Shown here: positions 11,108 to 20,319 of the stretch, one piece after another
Layout: each line of letters begins with the position of its first letter
Position numbering within the stretch: the first letter of the stretch is position 1
DNA from: a virus
Virus record (IMG/VR): IMGVR_UViG_3300044574_000117
Coordinates: 1 to 26,628 of that record
DNA length: 26,628 nt
Strand: one strand, 5' to 3'
Program-made: the position numbers and the translations under genes
Notes under the pieces: generated by a model
The model's database searches: none
What the model was told of the DNA's origin: nothing
Seen by the model: only the letters and a program-made list of their open reading frames with translations

Positions 11108-13053
11108 ACATAGTAGAACTCAAGGTTATTCATCATTTCGCCGCATCCGAGCAATGGGCTGAGGCAGCCAATGAGGCCTTGCGGTTGATTGGCAGGCAGC
11201 CGATTGCCAAAAGCAAAAGGGACTCACTTCCCATTCTGAGGAAGCTGTTTCAATCGTTGCTGGATAAGGATATGTACTTGCATGCCGCGACCCTGCAATG
11301 GGGTGGCGACATGTTCAATGCCGAGCCCGAGTCAGTGGCACGCACGTTCAACGCAATCTCGGGGAATTCCAAGGTGCTGCTGATGGGTGCGTCATCCATG
11401 GGCAAGTCGTACAACGCTGGCGTTTACCTTGCGCTGGACTACCTGCGTGACCCGCTCTACACCACCGTAAAGCTTGCCGCCGTCAACGAAGACCATCTGA
11501 AGAAGAATCTGTTTGCGCACGTGGCCAAGCTGTTCCGCAATCTTGCCATCCCGTCAGAACACGACATCATTGTGCGTGATTCCGACCTATGGATTGGCAT
11601 CAAGGAAGCCGGGTACGAATTCGGCATTTCGGGTATTGCGTTCAAGCAGTCGCAAGAGAAGGGCGGCCAGTTCAAGGGATACAAGTCATTACCCGTCAGA
11701 CCAAAGCCACACCCGAAGTTCGGCATGATGTCACGCCTGCGCGTGCTGCTGGACGAGGGGCAGGACGCTCCCGGTGGTCCGTTTCAGGACTTCAACTCCC
11801 TCTATGCCTCAATTTCCAACGAGGGGCTGGTGAAGGTAATAGTGGCGTTCAATCCCGTCTCCGTTGACCGCATCGTTGTCCAGATGGCCGAGCCCGAGGA
11901 AGGCTGGCATGTTGACCAAATCGACACGCTCTACGATTGGGAATCCAAGGCTGGATGGACTGTATGCCGACTGGATGCAGTCATTTGCGAGAACGTCAAG
12001 CAGAAGAAGCTGGTCTACGAGGGGCTACAAACCTACCAAGGCTTCATCGGCTACCTGAAGTCGGGCGGCGACAATTCACCGAGCTATAGCTGCTTTGCCC
12101 GTGGATTCCCCCCAATGAAGGGTTCCACCAACAACATCATCCCGCCGATGTGGCCGCAGGAGGCTCGCGGGGAAGCCACCTTCATCCAAACACCAATCAA
12201 TGTAGCCGCCATCGACTTGGCCTTCATGGGCTCCGATTCCGCCCAAATGGCCGTTGGTCGATGGGGATTGGCGTCGGGATACAAGCCGCAGAACCAGATT
12301 ATTGGAGCCAGTGGAGTTCCGACAACATTTGTTCCGTTTCATGACCGTGGCAACATGAAGGAAAGCCGTCCGCGCCATGTCCTTCAGATAGACCAACTGA
12401 TATCGCTGGCCAAGCATGACGACACCATTCGCATGGCCCAAGAAATTATCTCCCGCTGCAATCAGCTTGGCGTAAAGCCCGAGAATTGCGGGGTTGACAT
12501 GACTGGCATCGGTCAGGGCACCTATGACCACCTCAAGGGGGTGTGGGGCGACTGCATTGGTATTTCGTGGAGCCATGGAGCAACTGATATGAAAATTCTG
12601 GCCGAGGATACCGACCCGGCCAGCAAGCAGTGCGACGGCATCATGTCCGAGATGTGGTGGGCTTTCCGGAGATGGATTGACCCGACGGTCAAGGCCATCC
12701 TGATAAATCCCATTATCCCTCCGCAGCCCATTCACACGCAGATGACTTCACGGCAGTTCACCACCGGCAAGAACGGAATCAAGGTGGAGTCCAAGGAGTC
12801 GTTCCGCGCCCGCAACCAGAAGTCTCCGGACGAGGCAGATGCCGTCATCCAGCTTTGCCACGTGGTTCGTCGAATTACCGACACTCTTCCGGGCATGATT
12901 GAGCGGCCCAAGAACCAGAACAGCCGCCCGGGTCCGGATGCCCCTGTGTTCACAACTCCGGCCAAGCAGCAGCCCACAGAGGACCATGACTCAATCTGCG
13001 GGGACCCCGAAAATGAGGAGGATAATCTATATGAGGCATCGCTTGAAAACTAA
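11104..13053 (+). CDS. terL: Terminase large subunit
   Basis: A 649-residue packaging motor with ATPase and nuclease parts. The Walker A-like loop is GASSMGKS (residues 95-102), and the Walker B is VLLDEGQD with Asp217-Glu218. A coupling-type segment VIVAFNP follows at about 245-251. The nuclease residues are Asp371 (AAIDLAF), Asp465 (CGVDMTG) and the Asp576/Asp579 pair in SPDEADAVIQL, the usual RNase-H-fold arrangement. It would translocate DNA into the prohead and cut the concatemer. The Pro-rich tail after residue 595 is probably disordered. It begins inside the previous gene (4-nt overlap) and its 3' end overlaps the next gene by 23 nt. Confidence 0.92.
   Translation: MNIVELKVIHHFAASEQWAEAANEALRLIGRQPIAKSKRDSLPILRKLFQSLLDKDMYLHAATLQWGGDMFNAEPESVARTFNAISGNSKVLLMGASSMGKSYNAGVYLALDYLRDPLYTTVKLAAVNEDHLKKNLFAHVAKLFRNLAIPSEHDIIVRDSDLWIGIKEAGYEFGISGIAFKQSQEKGGQFKGYKSLPVRPKPHPKFGMMSRLRVLLDEGQDAPGGPFQDFNSLYASISNEGLVKVIVAFNPVSVDRIVVQMAEPEEGWHVDQIDTLYDWESKAGWTVCRLDAVICENVKQKKLVYEGLQTYQGFIGYLKSGGDNSPSYSCFARGFPPMKGSTNNIIPPMWPQEARGEATFIQTPINVAAIDLAFMGSDSAQMAVGRWGLASGYKPQNQIIGASGVPTTFVPFHDRGNMKESRPRHVLQIDQLISLAKHDDTIRMAQEIISRCNQLGVKPENCGVDMTGIGQGTYDHLKGVWGDCIGISWSHGATDMKILAEDTDPASKQCDGIMSEMWWAFRRWIDPTVKAILINPIIPPQPIHTQMTSRQFTTGKNGIKVESKESFRARNQKSPDEADAVIQLCHVVRRITDTLPGMIERPKNQNSRPGPDAPVFTTPAKQQPTEDHDSICGDPENEEDNLYEASLEN
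13017..13022 (+). promoter_or_regulatory. Strong Shine-Dalgarno sequence inside the end of terL
   Basis: AGGAGG lies 8 nt before the ATG at 13031. It is the clearest Shine-Dalgarno site seen in the window, and it decides between two in-frame starts (13013 and 13031). It stands out because most other starts here have none. Confidence 0.65.
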
Positions 13054-13600
13054 CCATAAGCGACTACCGTTTGGCGGACACCACTTCCGGGAGCGCGGCG
13101 TCACCCTTAAGGGGGAAACGTTCGACGACGCGGTTGAGCTTCTGACCGACTTTAGGTTGATGAACGGGTGGCCGGTCGGGAACCCCTCACAGGAGATAGT
13201 CAATTACTATGCGGAGAAATTTCAGTGGATGGTGGAGTACGACCTGTCCGGCAAGGCAGATGAACCCGAGAACGAGAATTATACTGCATGGCGCGAGTGG
13301 ATTAGCTCTGTGTGGGGTAAACCTCAGGGCAAGTTCATCACCAGAAAGGAGGCATCATTCCGCTGGGACATCTGCAAGAACTGCCCGTTCAATGTTGGCT
13401 CCCCTTGGAAGGAGTCGAGGGAATCAATCGAATTTCAGCGCAAGTCGTTGCTGCTGAAAAAGGGAGAGAAAACACCCGACAATTATTGCTTTTGCGCCTT
13501 GCACCGGGCAGATGTTGGTGTAGCTTCATTTCTAGAATCGCCCCAGGAACTAAGTCGGAAGGATAAAAACAAGTCCAACCATCCCGGGTGCTGGTTCTAA
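13031..13600 (+). CDS. Cysteine-rich conserved phage protein (189 aa)
   Basis: Beginning MRHRLKTNHK at the ATG after AGGAGG. The middle contains FRLMNGWPVGNPSQEIVNYY and WREWISSVWGK, a pattern seen in conserved phage proteins of unknown function. A likely metal site is formed by CKNC (Cys115, Cys118), CFC (Cys153, Cys155) with His158, and HPGC (His184, Cys187) near the end. The spread of ligands suggests one or two zinc sites holding a C-terminal domain. Its place directly after terL and before the primase-helicase does not fix a role. Confidence 0.6.
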   Translation: MRHRLKTNHKRLPFGGHHFRERGVTLKGETFDDAVELLTDFRLMNGWPVGNPSQEIVNYYAEKFQWMVEYDLSGKADEPENENYTAWREWISSVWGKPQGKFITRKEASFRWDICKNCPFNVGSPWKESRESIEFQRKSLLLKKGEKTPDNYCFCALHRADVGVASFLESPQELSRKDKNKSNHPGCWF

Positions 13601-13740
13601 TTCTTTGAAGGGTCCAAAAGAGCGCTAATTCTCTCCGTGAGGTTTCTTGTTTCCTCGCCCGGTATCCAGCCCGCAAAGGTCTTCCAGCGCGGTTCGTTTG
13701 AGAGTAAGCGAGCCCCCTTTGACTTTAACCAAAACAAAAC

Positions 13741-15582
13741 ATGTCAGCAGACGCACAAGAAATCAACAGAAAGCTCCTCGACCGATTCGAGGAGGCATGC
13801 CTCCACTTGCTTCCTAATGGGAAACGCCGTGGTATCAACTGGCTGGTTGGCGACATATCCGGTGCAGCCGGTGAATCGCTTCAGGTCACCATGACTGGCT
13901 CTGCCGCCGGGAGGTTTATTGATTTCACCAACAAGGACATAAAGGGCGCAACCCCGCTGTGGCTGTGGAGCAAAGCGAAGAATGTAACTTATACAGAAGC
14001 AGTAAAGCAGGCGTCCGAGTTCCTTGGCCTTCGCCCCGACGACTATGGTGTCCGTCGCCATCGTCCGCGTTCCTATGCGAAGCCGCCCATTGTCACCATG
14101 CCGGCACCCACCGATGGAACGCCGGTGATGAAGTACCTTGTGGACGAGCGCAAGATTGACCCTGCGGTCATCGCAAGGGCAAAGATTGGAGAGACGCCGG
14201 AGGGCGATGCCATTGTTTTCAACTTTGCCGACTTCGACGGCGAAAAGAAGCAATGGATGCTGGCCCATCGCAAGATACTCAAGCTGGCTCGTCCAGACGG
14301 AAAAAAGGACTGCTGGTCCACCAAGGGAACCAAGCGCTGCCTGTACGGAAAGAACATGATTGATGACAACACCAGCGAGATTGTCATCTGCGAGGGGGAG
14401 ACGGACTGCCTGTCTTGGCACTCATTGGGTATTTCCGCCGTGTCCATGCCCAACGGCGTGTCTGACTTTGAATGGGTTGACATCGACTGGGAGTGGCTGG
14501 CTCGGTTTGAGAAAATCTACATCTCAACCGACATGGACGAGCCGGGGCTCAAGGCATCACCAGAGATTTGCAAGAGGCTTGGCCTGCACCGGTGCTATAT
14601 CGTCGCCCTGCCAAAGAAGGATGCCAACGACTGCTTGGTGGGGGGATTGAAGCGCGAGGATATGATGAAGTGCCTGGAAGACGCCAAGGCCATCGAGCTG
14701 GATGAAATCAAGAGCGCCGAGTCCTTCAAGAAGGATGTTGTTGACCACTACGAGACCGACCCGTCAGCCGAAGGATACTCGACGCCTTGGGATACAGAAC
14801 TTCCGTGGCGCATCCGTAAGGGCGAAATGACCGTCCTGACCGGGTTCTCTGGCCACGGCAAGTCCCAGATGCTTAACCAATTGATGATTAACCTGATGGC
14901 TCAAGGCGCTCGTGTTATGGACGCATCGTTGGAGGTCCGACCCGCGCTAACCCTCTACTACATGACCCGGTGTGCTTTGGCCAAGAAGCACCCAACGCGT
15001 GACGAGGTTGAGAAGTGCGTGGATTGGATGAACGAGAGCCTCCACTTCCTAGACTGCGTTGGCACCGTGAACGTCAACCGTCTAATGTCCGCAATCGAGT
15101 ATTCCCGAAAGCGGTATGGAACCGACATCTTTATCATCGACTCCTTGTTCAAGTGCGGCCTGTCTGGTGAGGACTATGCCGGTGCCCGCGAATTCGCCGA
15201 CAGGCTCACCACCTTCTGCAATAACACAGGGGCTCACGTTATCCTTGTGGCCCATTCCCGCAAAACTTCCAACGGCAACGAGTACTCAATCCCCACCAAG
15301 TCAGACGTGGCCGGCTCCTCTGATATCACCAATGCCGCCTTCAACGTCATCGTGTGCTGGCGCAACAAGATGAAGAAGAGGAAGATAGACGAAGCCCGGC
15401 AAACAAACAATGTCGAGCTTATGGCAGAGTGGGGTCAACAGCCTGACGGAAAGATACTTCTAGATAAGCAGCGCTATGGGGACGGCGAGGAGTGCGAGGT
15501 CAATACATGGTTCTCCAAAGACGCCTGCCAATTCCACATCGGAAGTGAACAAATCTTTCCATACTTTAAGGTTTCTGCATAA
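13741..15582 (+). CDS. Primase-helicase (TOPRIM + RecA-type helicase), T7 gp4/Twinkle-like
   Basis: A 613-residue fusion. The N-terminal 100 residues (LLPNGKRRGINWLVGDISG, then GSAAGRFIDF) match the phage primase type but show no CxxC zinc ribbon. TOPRIM motifs follow: CEGETD (217-222), STDMDEPG (262-269) and KKDANDCL (292-299). The helicase part has Walker A GFSGHGKS (368-375) and a Walker B around FIIDSLF, then LVAHSRK and an Arg-rich end (CWRNKMKKRK), as in replicative DnaB/gp4 helicases. It would unwind and prime at the fork. The start follows an A/C-rich leader with no Shine-Dalgarno. Its position between terminase and portal is unusual. Confidence 0.88.
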   Translation: MSADAQEINRKLLDRFEEACLHLLPNGKRRGINWLVGDISGAAGESLQVTMTGSAAGRFIDFTNKDIKGATPLWLWSKAKNVTYTEAVKQASEFLGLRPDDYGVRRHRPRSYAKPPIVTMPAPTDGTPVMKYLVDERKIDPAVIARAKIGETPEGDAIVFNFADFDGEKKQWMLAHRKILKLARPDGKKDCWSTKGTKRCLYGKNMIDDNTSEIVICEGETDCLSWHSLGISAVSMPNGVSDFEWVDIDWEWLARFEKIYISTDMDEPGLKASPEICKRLGLHRCYIVALPKKDANDCLVGGLKREDMMKCLEDAKAIELDEIKSAESFKKDVVDHYETDPSAEGYSTPWDTELPWRIRKGEMTVLTGFSGHGKSQMLNQLMINLMAQGARVMDASLEVRPALTLYYMTRCALAKKHPTRDEVEKCVDWMNESLHFLDCVGTVNVNRLMSAIEYSRKRYGTDIFIIDSLFKCGLSGEDYAGAREFADRLTTFCNNTGAHVILVAHSRKTSNGNEYSIPTKSDVAGSSDITNAAFNVIVCWRNKMKKRKIDEARQTNNVELMAEWGQQPDGKILLDKQRYGDGEECEVNTWFSKDACQFHIGSEQIFPYFKVSA

Positions 15583-15587
15583 AACCG

Positions 15588-15617
15588 TTGACAATTAACC
15601 ATTTTTGAGCTTATTAA
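15588..15617 (+). promoter_or_regulatory. Candidate promoter upstream of portal gene
   Basis: TTGACA (15588-15593) is a perfect -35 box; TATTAA (15612-15617) after 18 nt is a 4-of-6 -10 box. It lies between primase-helicase and portal, where a late transcript could start. The start codon follows only 8 nt later, so a leader would be nearly absent, which lowers confidence. Confidence 0.3.
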
Positions 15618-15625
15618 GCCAATAA

Positions 15626-17749
15626 ATGGAAGATTCAGCCTATTCTTCGCAGAACCAAGTCCTACCGGACGCCGTAGGTTCTTCTCCCGAATTGTCGAAA
15701 TCGACACTGGAGCCCACCAACCGAACGGTCAACAGCGTCAACCAAGCGTTCTCGGTGTGCGAGACGATGGTTTCCGACTGGAAGAAGGGCATTTTGTTTG
15801 CCGCGCGCATCACCGCCAAGATTAACGGAGAGAAGCCGTACAACCAAAAGAAACTCAAGGACGCCGGCAAGGACTACAAGACCAACGTTTCAACCGGATT
15901 CTTGGCTACCGAGTGCGCGAGGGTTGTTCCTCGCCTGTTCATGCCCATCAAGACAGCCAAATACCTGACGGCTGCGTGTTTGCCGAACAACTGGCCCAAT
16001 GCCTTGGAAAAGACCGAGTTCTTCCGCCAGACCGTAACTGAAACGATTCGTAGCTGGCCAAAGTTCAATTTCTATATTCGCGGCCTCGCCAGAGAGGTTG
16101 GCATCTATGGATTCGCGTCGAATGCATTCTTCGACAAGTACGACTGGAGGCCAAACCTGATGCGGGTGGACAAGGGCTTTGTGCCTCAGGGCACCGAAAT
16201 CATGGACGAGCCCCAGTTCTTCATGGCCAAATATGACTACAGCCCGAATGAACTTTTGGACCTGCTCAAGACCTCCATCGACTCTGGCCGGTCTGAATGG
16301 ATGAAGGAAAACGTGGTGAACGCCATTCAGGATGCGCTTCCGCCGCCGGTTGATGCGACTTATCCAAATGCTCGCGTGTACGAGGAGCTTATTCGTCAGG
16401 CGTCATGGTCCTACACCTACACGAAGGGTGCACGCAAGATTTCCACTTATCAACTTTTTGCGAAGGAAGCCACCGGCAAGGTAAGCCATTACATCCTGCT
16501 GGCTGGCGACCAGCCGATTGTCACCAAAGACAGCAAGCCAGATGGCAAGAAGGACTCTCGCCTGCTTTACGAATTTCTGGACAAATACCCGTCAATGGGT
16601 GATGCGGCCAACACCATGGTATTCGACTTTGGTGATGGCACCATCCACGGCTCTTGGGGCACTGGCCAGATTCTGTACGACCTAGCGGTTCATGTGGAGA
16701 AGATTCGTTGCGACGGCATGGATAACATGCGCATGAGCAACAAGATGAAGCTCACCGTGGCCGATGGCAAGAACGTCAACGACGTTAAGCTGTCCATCAA
16801 CGACCAATGGATGCTGGTGTCTAGCGCCCAGTTCTCAGGCAATACAGCCGGTCTCACAACCGACATGGAGGGATATGAGTTGCTGGACCAGAAGCTGTCC
16901 CAACTTGCCCAGCAGAAGATTGGCGCGTTTGTTCCACCCATCCCGCTTCAGCCATCCGATGTCAAGGCCGCTCAGGTCAATGCCGCCATGGCAAAGGAAC
17001 GCGAGCTTCAGGAGGCCCTGCTGGAGAATTGGCTTATCCAGTTTGCCGTTCTGGTCCGCGCTATGACGCGCCGCCTCTCAGACAACGAGAGCCCGGATGC
17101 CGTGGCCAAGAAGTTCCAAGAAAAGCTACTCACGCGCCTAACCCGCGAGGAGATAAACATGCTGGCCACCGAGTTCCCGATTCAGTCTGTCATGGACTTC
17201 ACTGAATATCGCGCCCAGCAGAAGGCCGCTTTCTGCGCTTCCATCGCCAAAGACCCGCGTTTCCGTCAGGACATCGCCGCCCGCCACATGGCCGGTGGGG
17301 TCGGGGATGCAAGGTTTGTTGATGAAATCATCGTCCCGGAGGGTGATAACTCAATGCAACTTGCAGCTCAACGCCAACAGCAGCTTGAAAACGCCGCCAT
17401 GGTCATTGGTCAGGACGTTCCAATCCTGCCTCAGGACATGGATTGGGTCCACATGACCACGCTAAAGCCCAGCCTGTCCCAGACCATCCAGTCCGGGAAT
17501 GCCCAGCTTGCCGAAATCGGCCTGCGTCACTATGCCGCGCATTATGCGCAAGCTGTTGACAAGAAGGAGATTCCGCCCGAGCAAATCAACCCGGAAAAGT
17601 CTTGGATTGCCGCCGCAGAAAAGACCATTGCCGCGCTGGCCGAGCAGGCGCAAATCCAGCAAGCCACCAAACAGGCCCAAGAGCAGTCGGCAAAGCAGGC
17701 CCAAGAAATCGTTGGTCAGGAGCAGAATCAGCTTGCGCCGGCGCAATAA
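15626..17749 (+). CDS. Portal protein (head-to-tail connector), about 707 aa
   Basis: A large protein located after terL and before a scaffold candidate, the usual place for a portal. The size fits podovirus-type portals (about 700 residues). A region of aromatic/helical segments follows the first 150 residues (WPKFNFYIRGLAREVGIYGF). A central part contains IRCDGMDNMRMSNKMKLTV, in line with the long helices and wing of portals. The last 60 residues form a Gln/Ala-rich coil (AALAEQAQIQQATKQAQEQS), as in portal barrel or crown tails. No strict motif proves the call; context, length and tail composition are the evidence. Confidence 0.7.
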   Translation: MEDSAYSSQNQVLPDAVGSSPELSKSTLEPTNRTVNSVNQAFSVCETMVSDWKKGILFAARITAKINGEKPYNQKKLKDAGKDYKTNVSTGFLATECARVVPRLFMPIKTAKYLTAACLPNNWPNALEKTEFFRQTVTETIRSWPKFNFYIRGLAREVGIYGFASNAFFDKYDWRPNLMRVDKGFVPQGTEIMDEPQFFMAKYDYSPNELLDLLKTSIDSGRSEWMKENVVNAIQDALPPPVDATYPNARVYEELIRQASWSYTYTKGARKISTYQLFAKEATGKVSHYILLAGDQPIVTKDSKPDGKKDSRLLYEFLDKYPSMGDAANTMVFDFGDGTIHGSWGTGQILYDLAVHVEKIRCDGMDNMRMSNKMKLTVADGKNVNDVKLSINDQWMLVSSAQFSGNTAGLTTDMEGYELLDQKLSQLAQQKIGAFVPPIPLQPSDVKAAQVNAAMAKERELQEALLENWLIQFAVLVRAMTRRLSDNESPDAVAKKFQEKLLTRLTREEINMLATEFPIQSVMDFTEYRAQQKAAFCASIAKDPRFRQDIAARHMAGGVGDARFVDEIIVPEGDNSMQLAAQRQQQLENAAMVIGQDVPILPQDMDWVHMTTLKPSLSQTIQSGNAQLAEIGLRHYAAHYAQAVDKKEIPPEQINPEKSWIAAAEKTIAALAEQAQIQQATKQAQEQSAKQAQEIVGQEQNQLAPAQ

Positions 17750-17766
17750 TTGATTCTGGTTGACAT

Positions 17767-18012
17767 ATGCCTGAACTTACCGAAATTAAAAAGGTTACCG
17801 TCCTAGCGTTGAGGCGGTTCCTTCTCTCCGAGCCCGGGATTGAGGTCCAGCTTGTTCTTCGCGAACAATGTCCATCCATCCCCGGCAATGGAGACGCCCA
17901 TAACATCATCTTTGCCGCTGGACGAGCCGAGGGTTGGAAGCTTTGCATTGCCGCAATGCACAACCTTATCGCCGTAGAGAGGGTCAAGACTGAAAACCTA
18001 GAGAACGCTTAA
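17767..18012 (+). CDS. Hypothetical protein (81 aa)
   Basis: An 81-residue soluble protein starting MPELTEIKKV, located between the portal and scaffold candidates. It appears alpha/beta with a short motif HNIIFAAGRAEGWKLCIAAM in the middle and an acidic end (VKTENLENA). It has one Cys pair without a metal pattern. In several podoviruses a small head protein lies here, but no family is recognised. Confidence 0.55.
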   Translation: MPELTEIKKVTVLALRRFLLSEPGIEVQLVLREQCPSIPGNGDAHNIIFAAGRAEGWKLCIAAMHNLIAVERVKTENLENA

Positions 18013-18024
18013 TACAATACGAAT

Positions 18025-19500
18025 ATGCACGACGAAATCAAGCCAACAGATGTTGAGGTCTCCAAAGACCCCTCAGGTCCCGTAATTACGACCAAGAACG
18101 AATCCACGGAGGTTCTCGATGCCAACGGTCGTCCCCTTGGCGGCGAAACGCCGTTGAGCAAAATCTTCGATAAGATTGCGGATGGCACTGACGCCAAAAC
18201 CGCCGTAAAGGAGGTAATGCGCAAGCCGGTTGTCGTGGTTGACGAGCAGGCTCAAAAAGAGACCAAGCCCCCCACGGTTGAGGACGAGGGCAATAAGCGC
18301 CCGCTGTTCGATGAACAGAAGGAAGATGTTGTGGTTGAAAAGAAGGTCGAGGCGAAGGCCCCCGAGCCCAAGGTTGAGGCCAAGCCCGAAGATGAAGTTT
18401 CGGAGTCTGACCTTCAGGTTCTCCCGCACGACAAGCCGAAGACCGCCCAGCGCATTTCCGCTCTTCTAAAGAAGTCTTCTTTGGCCCAAGAAATGGCCGA
18501 GAACACCAAGAAAGAGCTGGAGATTAAGGCCAATCGCCTTTCCGAGCTGGAAGAGGAGCTGAACAAGGTCAAGTCGGTTGACCCTCTTACAGACGAAAAG
18601 GTCAAGGGCCATCTTGAAGAACTTGCCATGTATCGTCGCCGCTACGACTTGGAGAATAGCGATGATGTCAAGCAGAAGTTTGATGGTCGTGTTACCGGGG
18701 CAGAAGAGGCCATTCAAAGCACCCTCGCCAGTCGCGGGGCACCAGAGTCCCTTATTGCCGAAATCAAGGCCGAGGGCGGGTGGCTGAAGTTCATAGACAG
18801 CAATCGCGTGATTTCCCTCGCCAGCGGCAAGGAAATGCCAGCCTCTGAGCTAGCCGAGGCCATCAAGCAGAACCTCCCCCATTCCGAGCGCCGCAAGATT
18901 GAGGCCCTTGAACTGGAGCAGGTTCAAGCCCAGCGAGACAAGCAGACGTATTTCCAAGAGGAAACAAAGAAAGCCAAGGATTATTTTGCCACCAAGGAGA
19001 ACCAGACACGCGAACAGGCTTTGGCGCAGAAGAAGCAGTTCGATGATGCCGTTAAGGTCGTTGCCGAGTGGCGCACAAAATTCCGAGAAGAGAACCAATG
19101 GCTTAAGGAGCAGGAGGTTCCGGCCAACGCGACAGCCGAACAGAAGGCGGCGCTTGAGGACCACAACACGCACGCTAAGCAGCTTAATTCCTTGATGGAA
19201 AGGCACCTACAGGCCAAGGACATCAACCAGATGCTTGAGGTTCTGGTGGACTCCATCAAGTACCATCAGGAGCGCCGAAACCTTGCCAAGGCCTTGGCTG
19301 ATAACAAGAAGCTGCAAGACTCACTGAAGGCAAAACAGGACGAGTTAGACAAGTTCAAGAAAGCCGGTTCGTCTGTCAGAAGCTCCGGCAGCCTGTTCTC
19401 CAGCGGAACCCGATCCGAGTCTTCAACAGAAAAGAAGGCCCCGCCCAGCCTTGAGGACGCTTTTGCCGCCCTTGAGCAGGGTAAATCTCTCGATTCCTAA
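18025..19500 (+). CDS. Scaffold protein candidate (491 aa, acidic coiled coil)
   Basis: A long, highly charged protein with almost no Cys. The first 130 residues are Pro/Glu/Lys/Val-rich and look disordered (EAKAPEPKVEAKPEDEVSES). Several coiled-coil-like stretches follow, for example LEIKANRLSELEEELNKV, and further ones around residues 290-330 and 400-450. It ends with a Ser-rich segment and SLEDAFAALEQGKSLDS, a helical tail like the capsid-binding end of scaffolds. Position after the portal supports scaffold. Unusually, five other genes separate it from the capsid gene. An alternative is an internal virion protein. Confidence 0.6.
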   Translation: MHDEIKPTDVEVSKDPSGPVITTKNESTEVLDANGRPLGGETPLSKIFDKIADGTDAKTAVKEVMRKPVVVVDEQAQKETKPPTVEDEGNKRPLFDEQKEDVVVEKKVEAKAPEPKVEAKPEDEVSESDLQVLPHDKPKTAQRISALLKKSSLAQEMAENTKKELEIKANRLSELEEELNKVKSVDPLTDEKVKGHLEELAMYRRRYDLENSDDVKQKFDGRVTGAEEAIQSTLASRGAPESLIAEIKAEGGWLKFIDSNRVISLASGKEMPASELAEAIKQNLPHSERRKIEALELEQVQAQRDKQTYFQEETKKAKDYFATKENQTREQALAQKKQFDDAVKVVAEWRTKFREENQWLKEQEVPANATAEQKAALEDHNTHAKQLNSLMERHLQAKDINQMLEVLVDSIKYHQERRNLAKALADNKKLQDSLKAKQDELDKFKKAGSSVRSSGSLFSSGTRSESSTEKKAPPSLEDAFAALEQGKSLDS

Positions 19501-20318
19501 TGTCGCACGAACCGCTTCCAATCGACGCAGAGGCCCAGAGCCTCTCGTCGGAAGCCACGATTACCATGTGGCAGGGCCGAAAGGTCTTCTTGATGCATCC
19601 GGTTTATCGGTCTTTTAATGCCAAGACCCACTTCACGATGTTCGCGTGCTACAAGGACTATGGGCCGGAAAGAATCGGCATCATAGAACCGGTTGAAGGA
19701 ACCGTCATTCACGAGGCCCGCAATATCCTTGTGGACCGGGCCATGAACAATCTTGAAGCCGAGACGTTCATCATGATTGATGACGACATGGTTCTTCCGT
19801 GTGGCAGCGAGGCCTATTTTAATGGCAGGCTTCGGGCCGGTGTTAGCCCGGAATCGGCGCGGTTCAATGCCATATCACGCATCATGAGCCATGGCCGCGA
19901 CAAGGAAATCGTATCTGCGCTTTATTTCGGCAGGCACGAGTTTGGTCTGGCACAATGCGAGTGGGGTTTTAATTCCGAGAACAGGCAGCATAATATAGAC
20001 TTCCGCTCTGGCCGTCATCGCGGGCTAATTCCAATGCCGTGGGTTGCGACGGGATTCATGAAGATTGAACGTACAGCCATCGAAAAGCTCAAGAAGGCCA
20101 TTGACGAGGGGGAGTTCCCGGAGTGCAAACCAAAGCCGGGACAGGGGTGGTATGGATATTTCGCGCCGGTATCAACCGGCATTGGCGAAGATGTTAGTTT
20201 CGGCTTGCGAATGCAGAAGATTGGTGTTCAGTCATACCTAGACGCTTCGCTGGTTTGCCTTCATGCCGACGGCAACACGATGTACGGGCCACGTAATACG
20301 CGCAATCCAGACAAATAA
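19500..20318 (+). CDS. GT-A-type glycosyltransferase-like protein (272 aa)
   Basis: The start overlaps the scaffold stop by 1 nt (TAATG). A hydrophobic strand followed by an acidic triad, FIMIDDDMVLP (residues 90-100, Asp94-96), resembles the metal and nucleotide-sugar site of GT-A enzymes. Downstream, the segment PMPWVATGFMKIERTAIEKL and GIGEDVSFGLRMQKIG (228-242) match the acceptor-side and second acidic region (Gly229-Glu230-Asp231) of such enzymes. It should transfer a sugar from a nucleotide-sugar donor; the acceptor is unknown. It is the first gene of the sugar block. Confidence 0.7.
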   Translation: MSHEPLPIDAEAQSLSSEATITMWQGRKVFLMHPVYRSFNAKTHFTMFACYKDYGPERIGIIEPVEGTVIHEARNILVDRAMNNLEAETFIMIDDDMVLPCGSEAYFNGRLRAGVSPESARFNAISRIMSHGRDKEIVSALYFGRHEFGLAQCEWGFNSENRQHNIDFRSGRHRGLIPMPWVATGFMKIERTAIEKLKKAIDEGEFPECKPKPGQGWYGYFAPVSTGIGEDVSFGLRMQKIGVQSYLDASLVCLHADGNTMYGPRNTRNPDK

Positions 20319-20319
20319 T

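Noticed and set aside
12076-12735. Leftward frame of 219 codons opposite terL
   Set aside because: It lies wholly inside the terminase nuclease region, which has all catalytic residues in the opposite frame.
13744-14421. Leftward frame of 225 codons opposite the primase
   Set aside because: The rightward frame has all TOPRIM and helicase motifs; the opposite frame has no recognisable domain.
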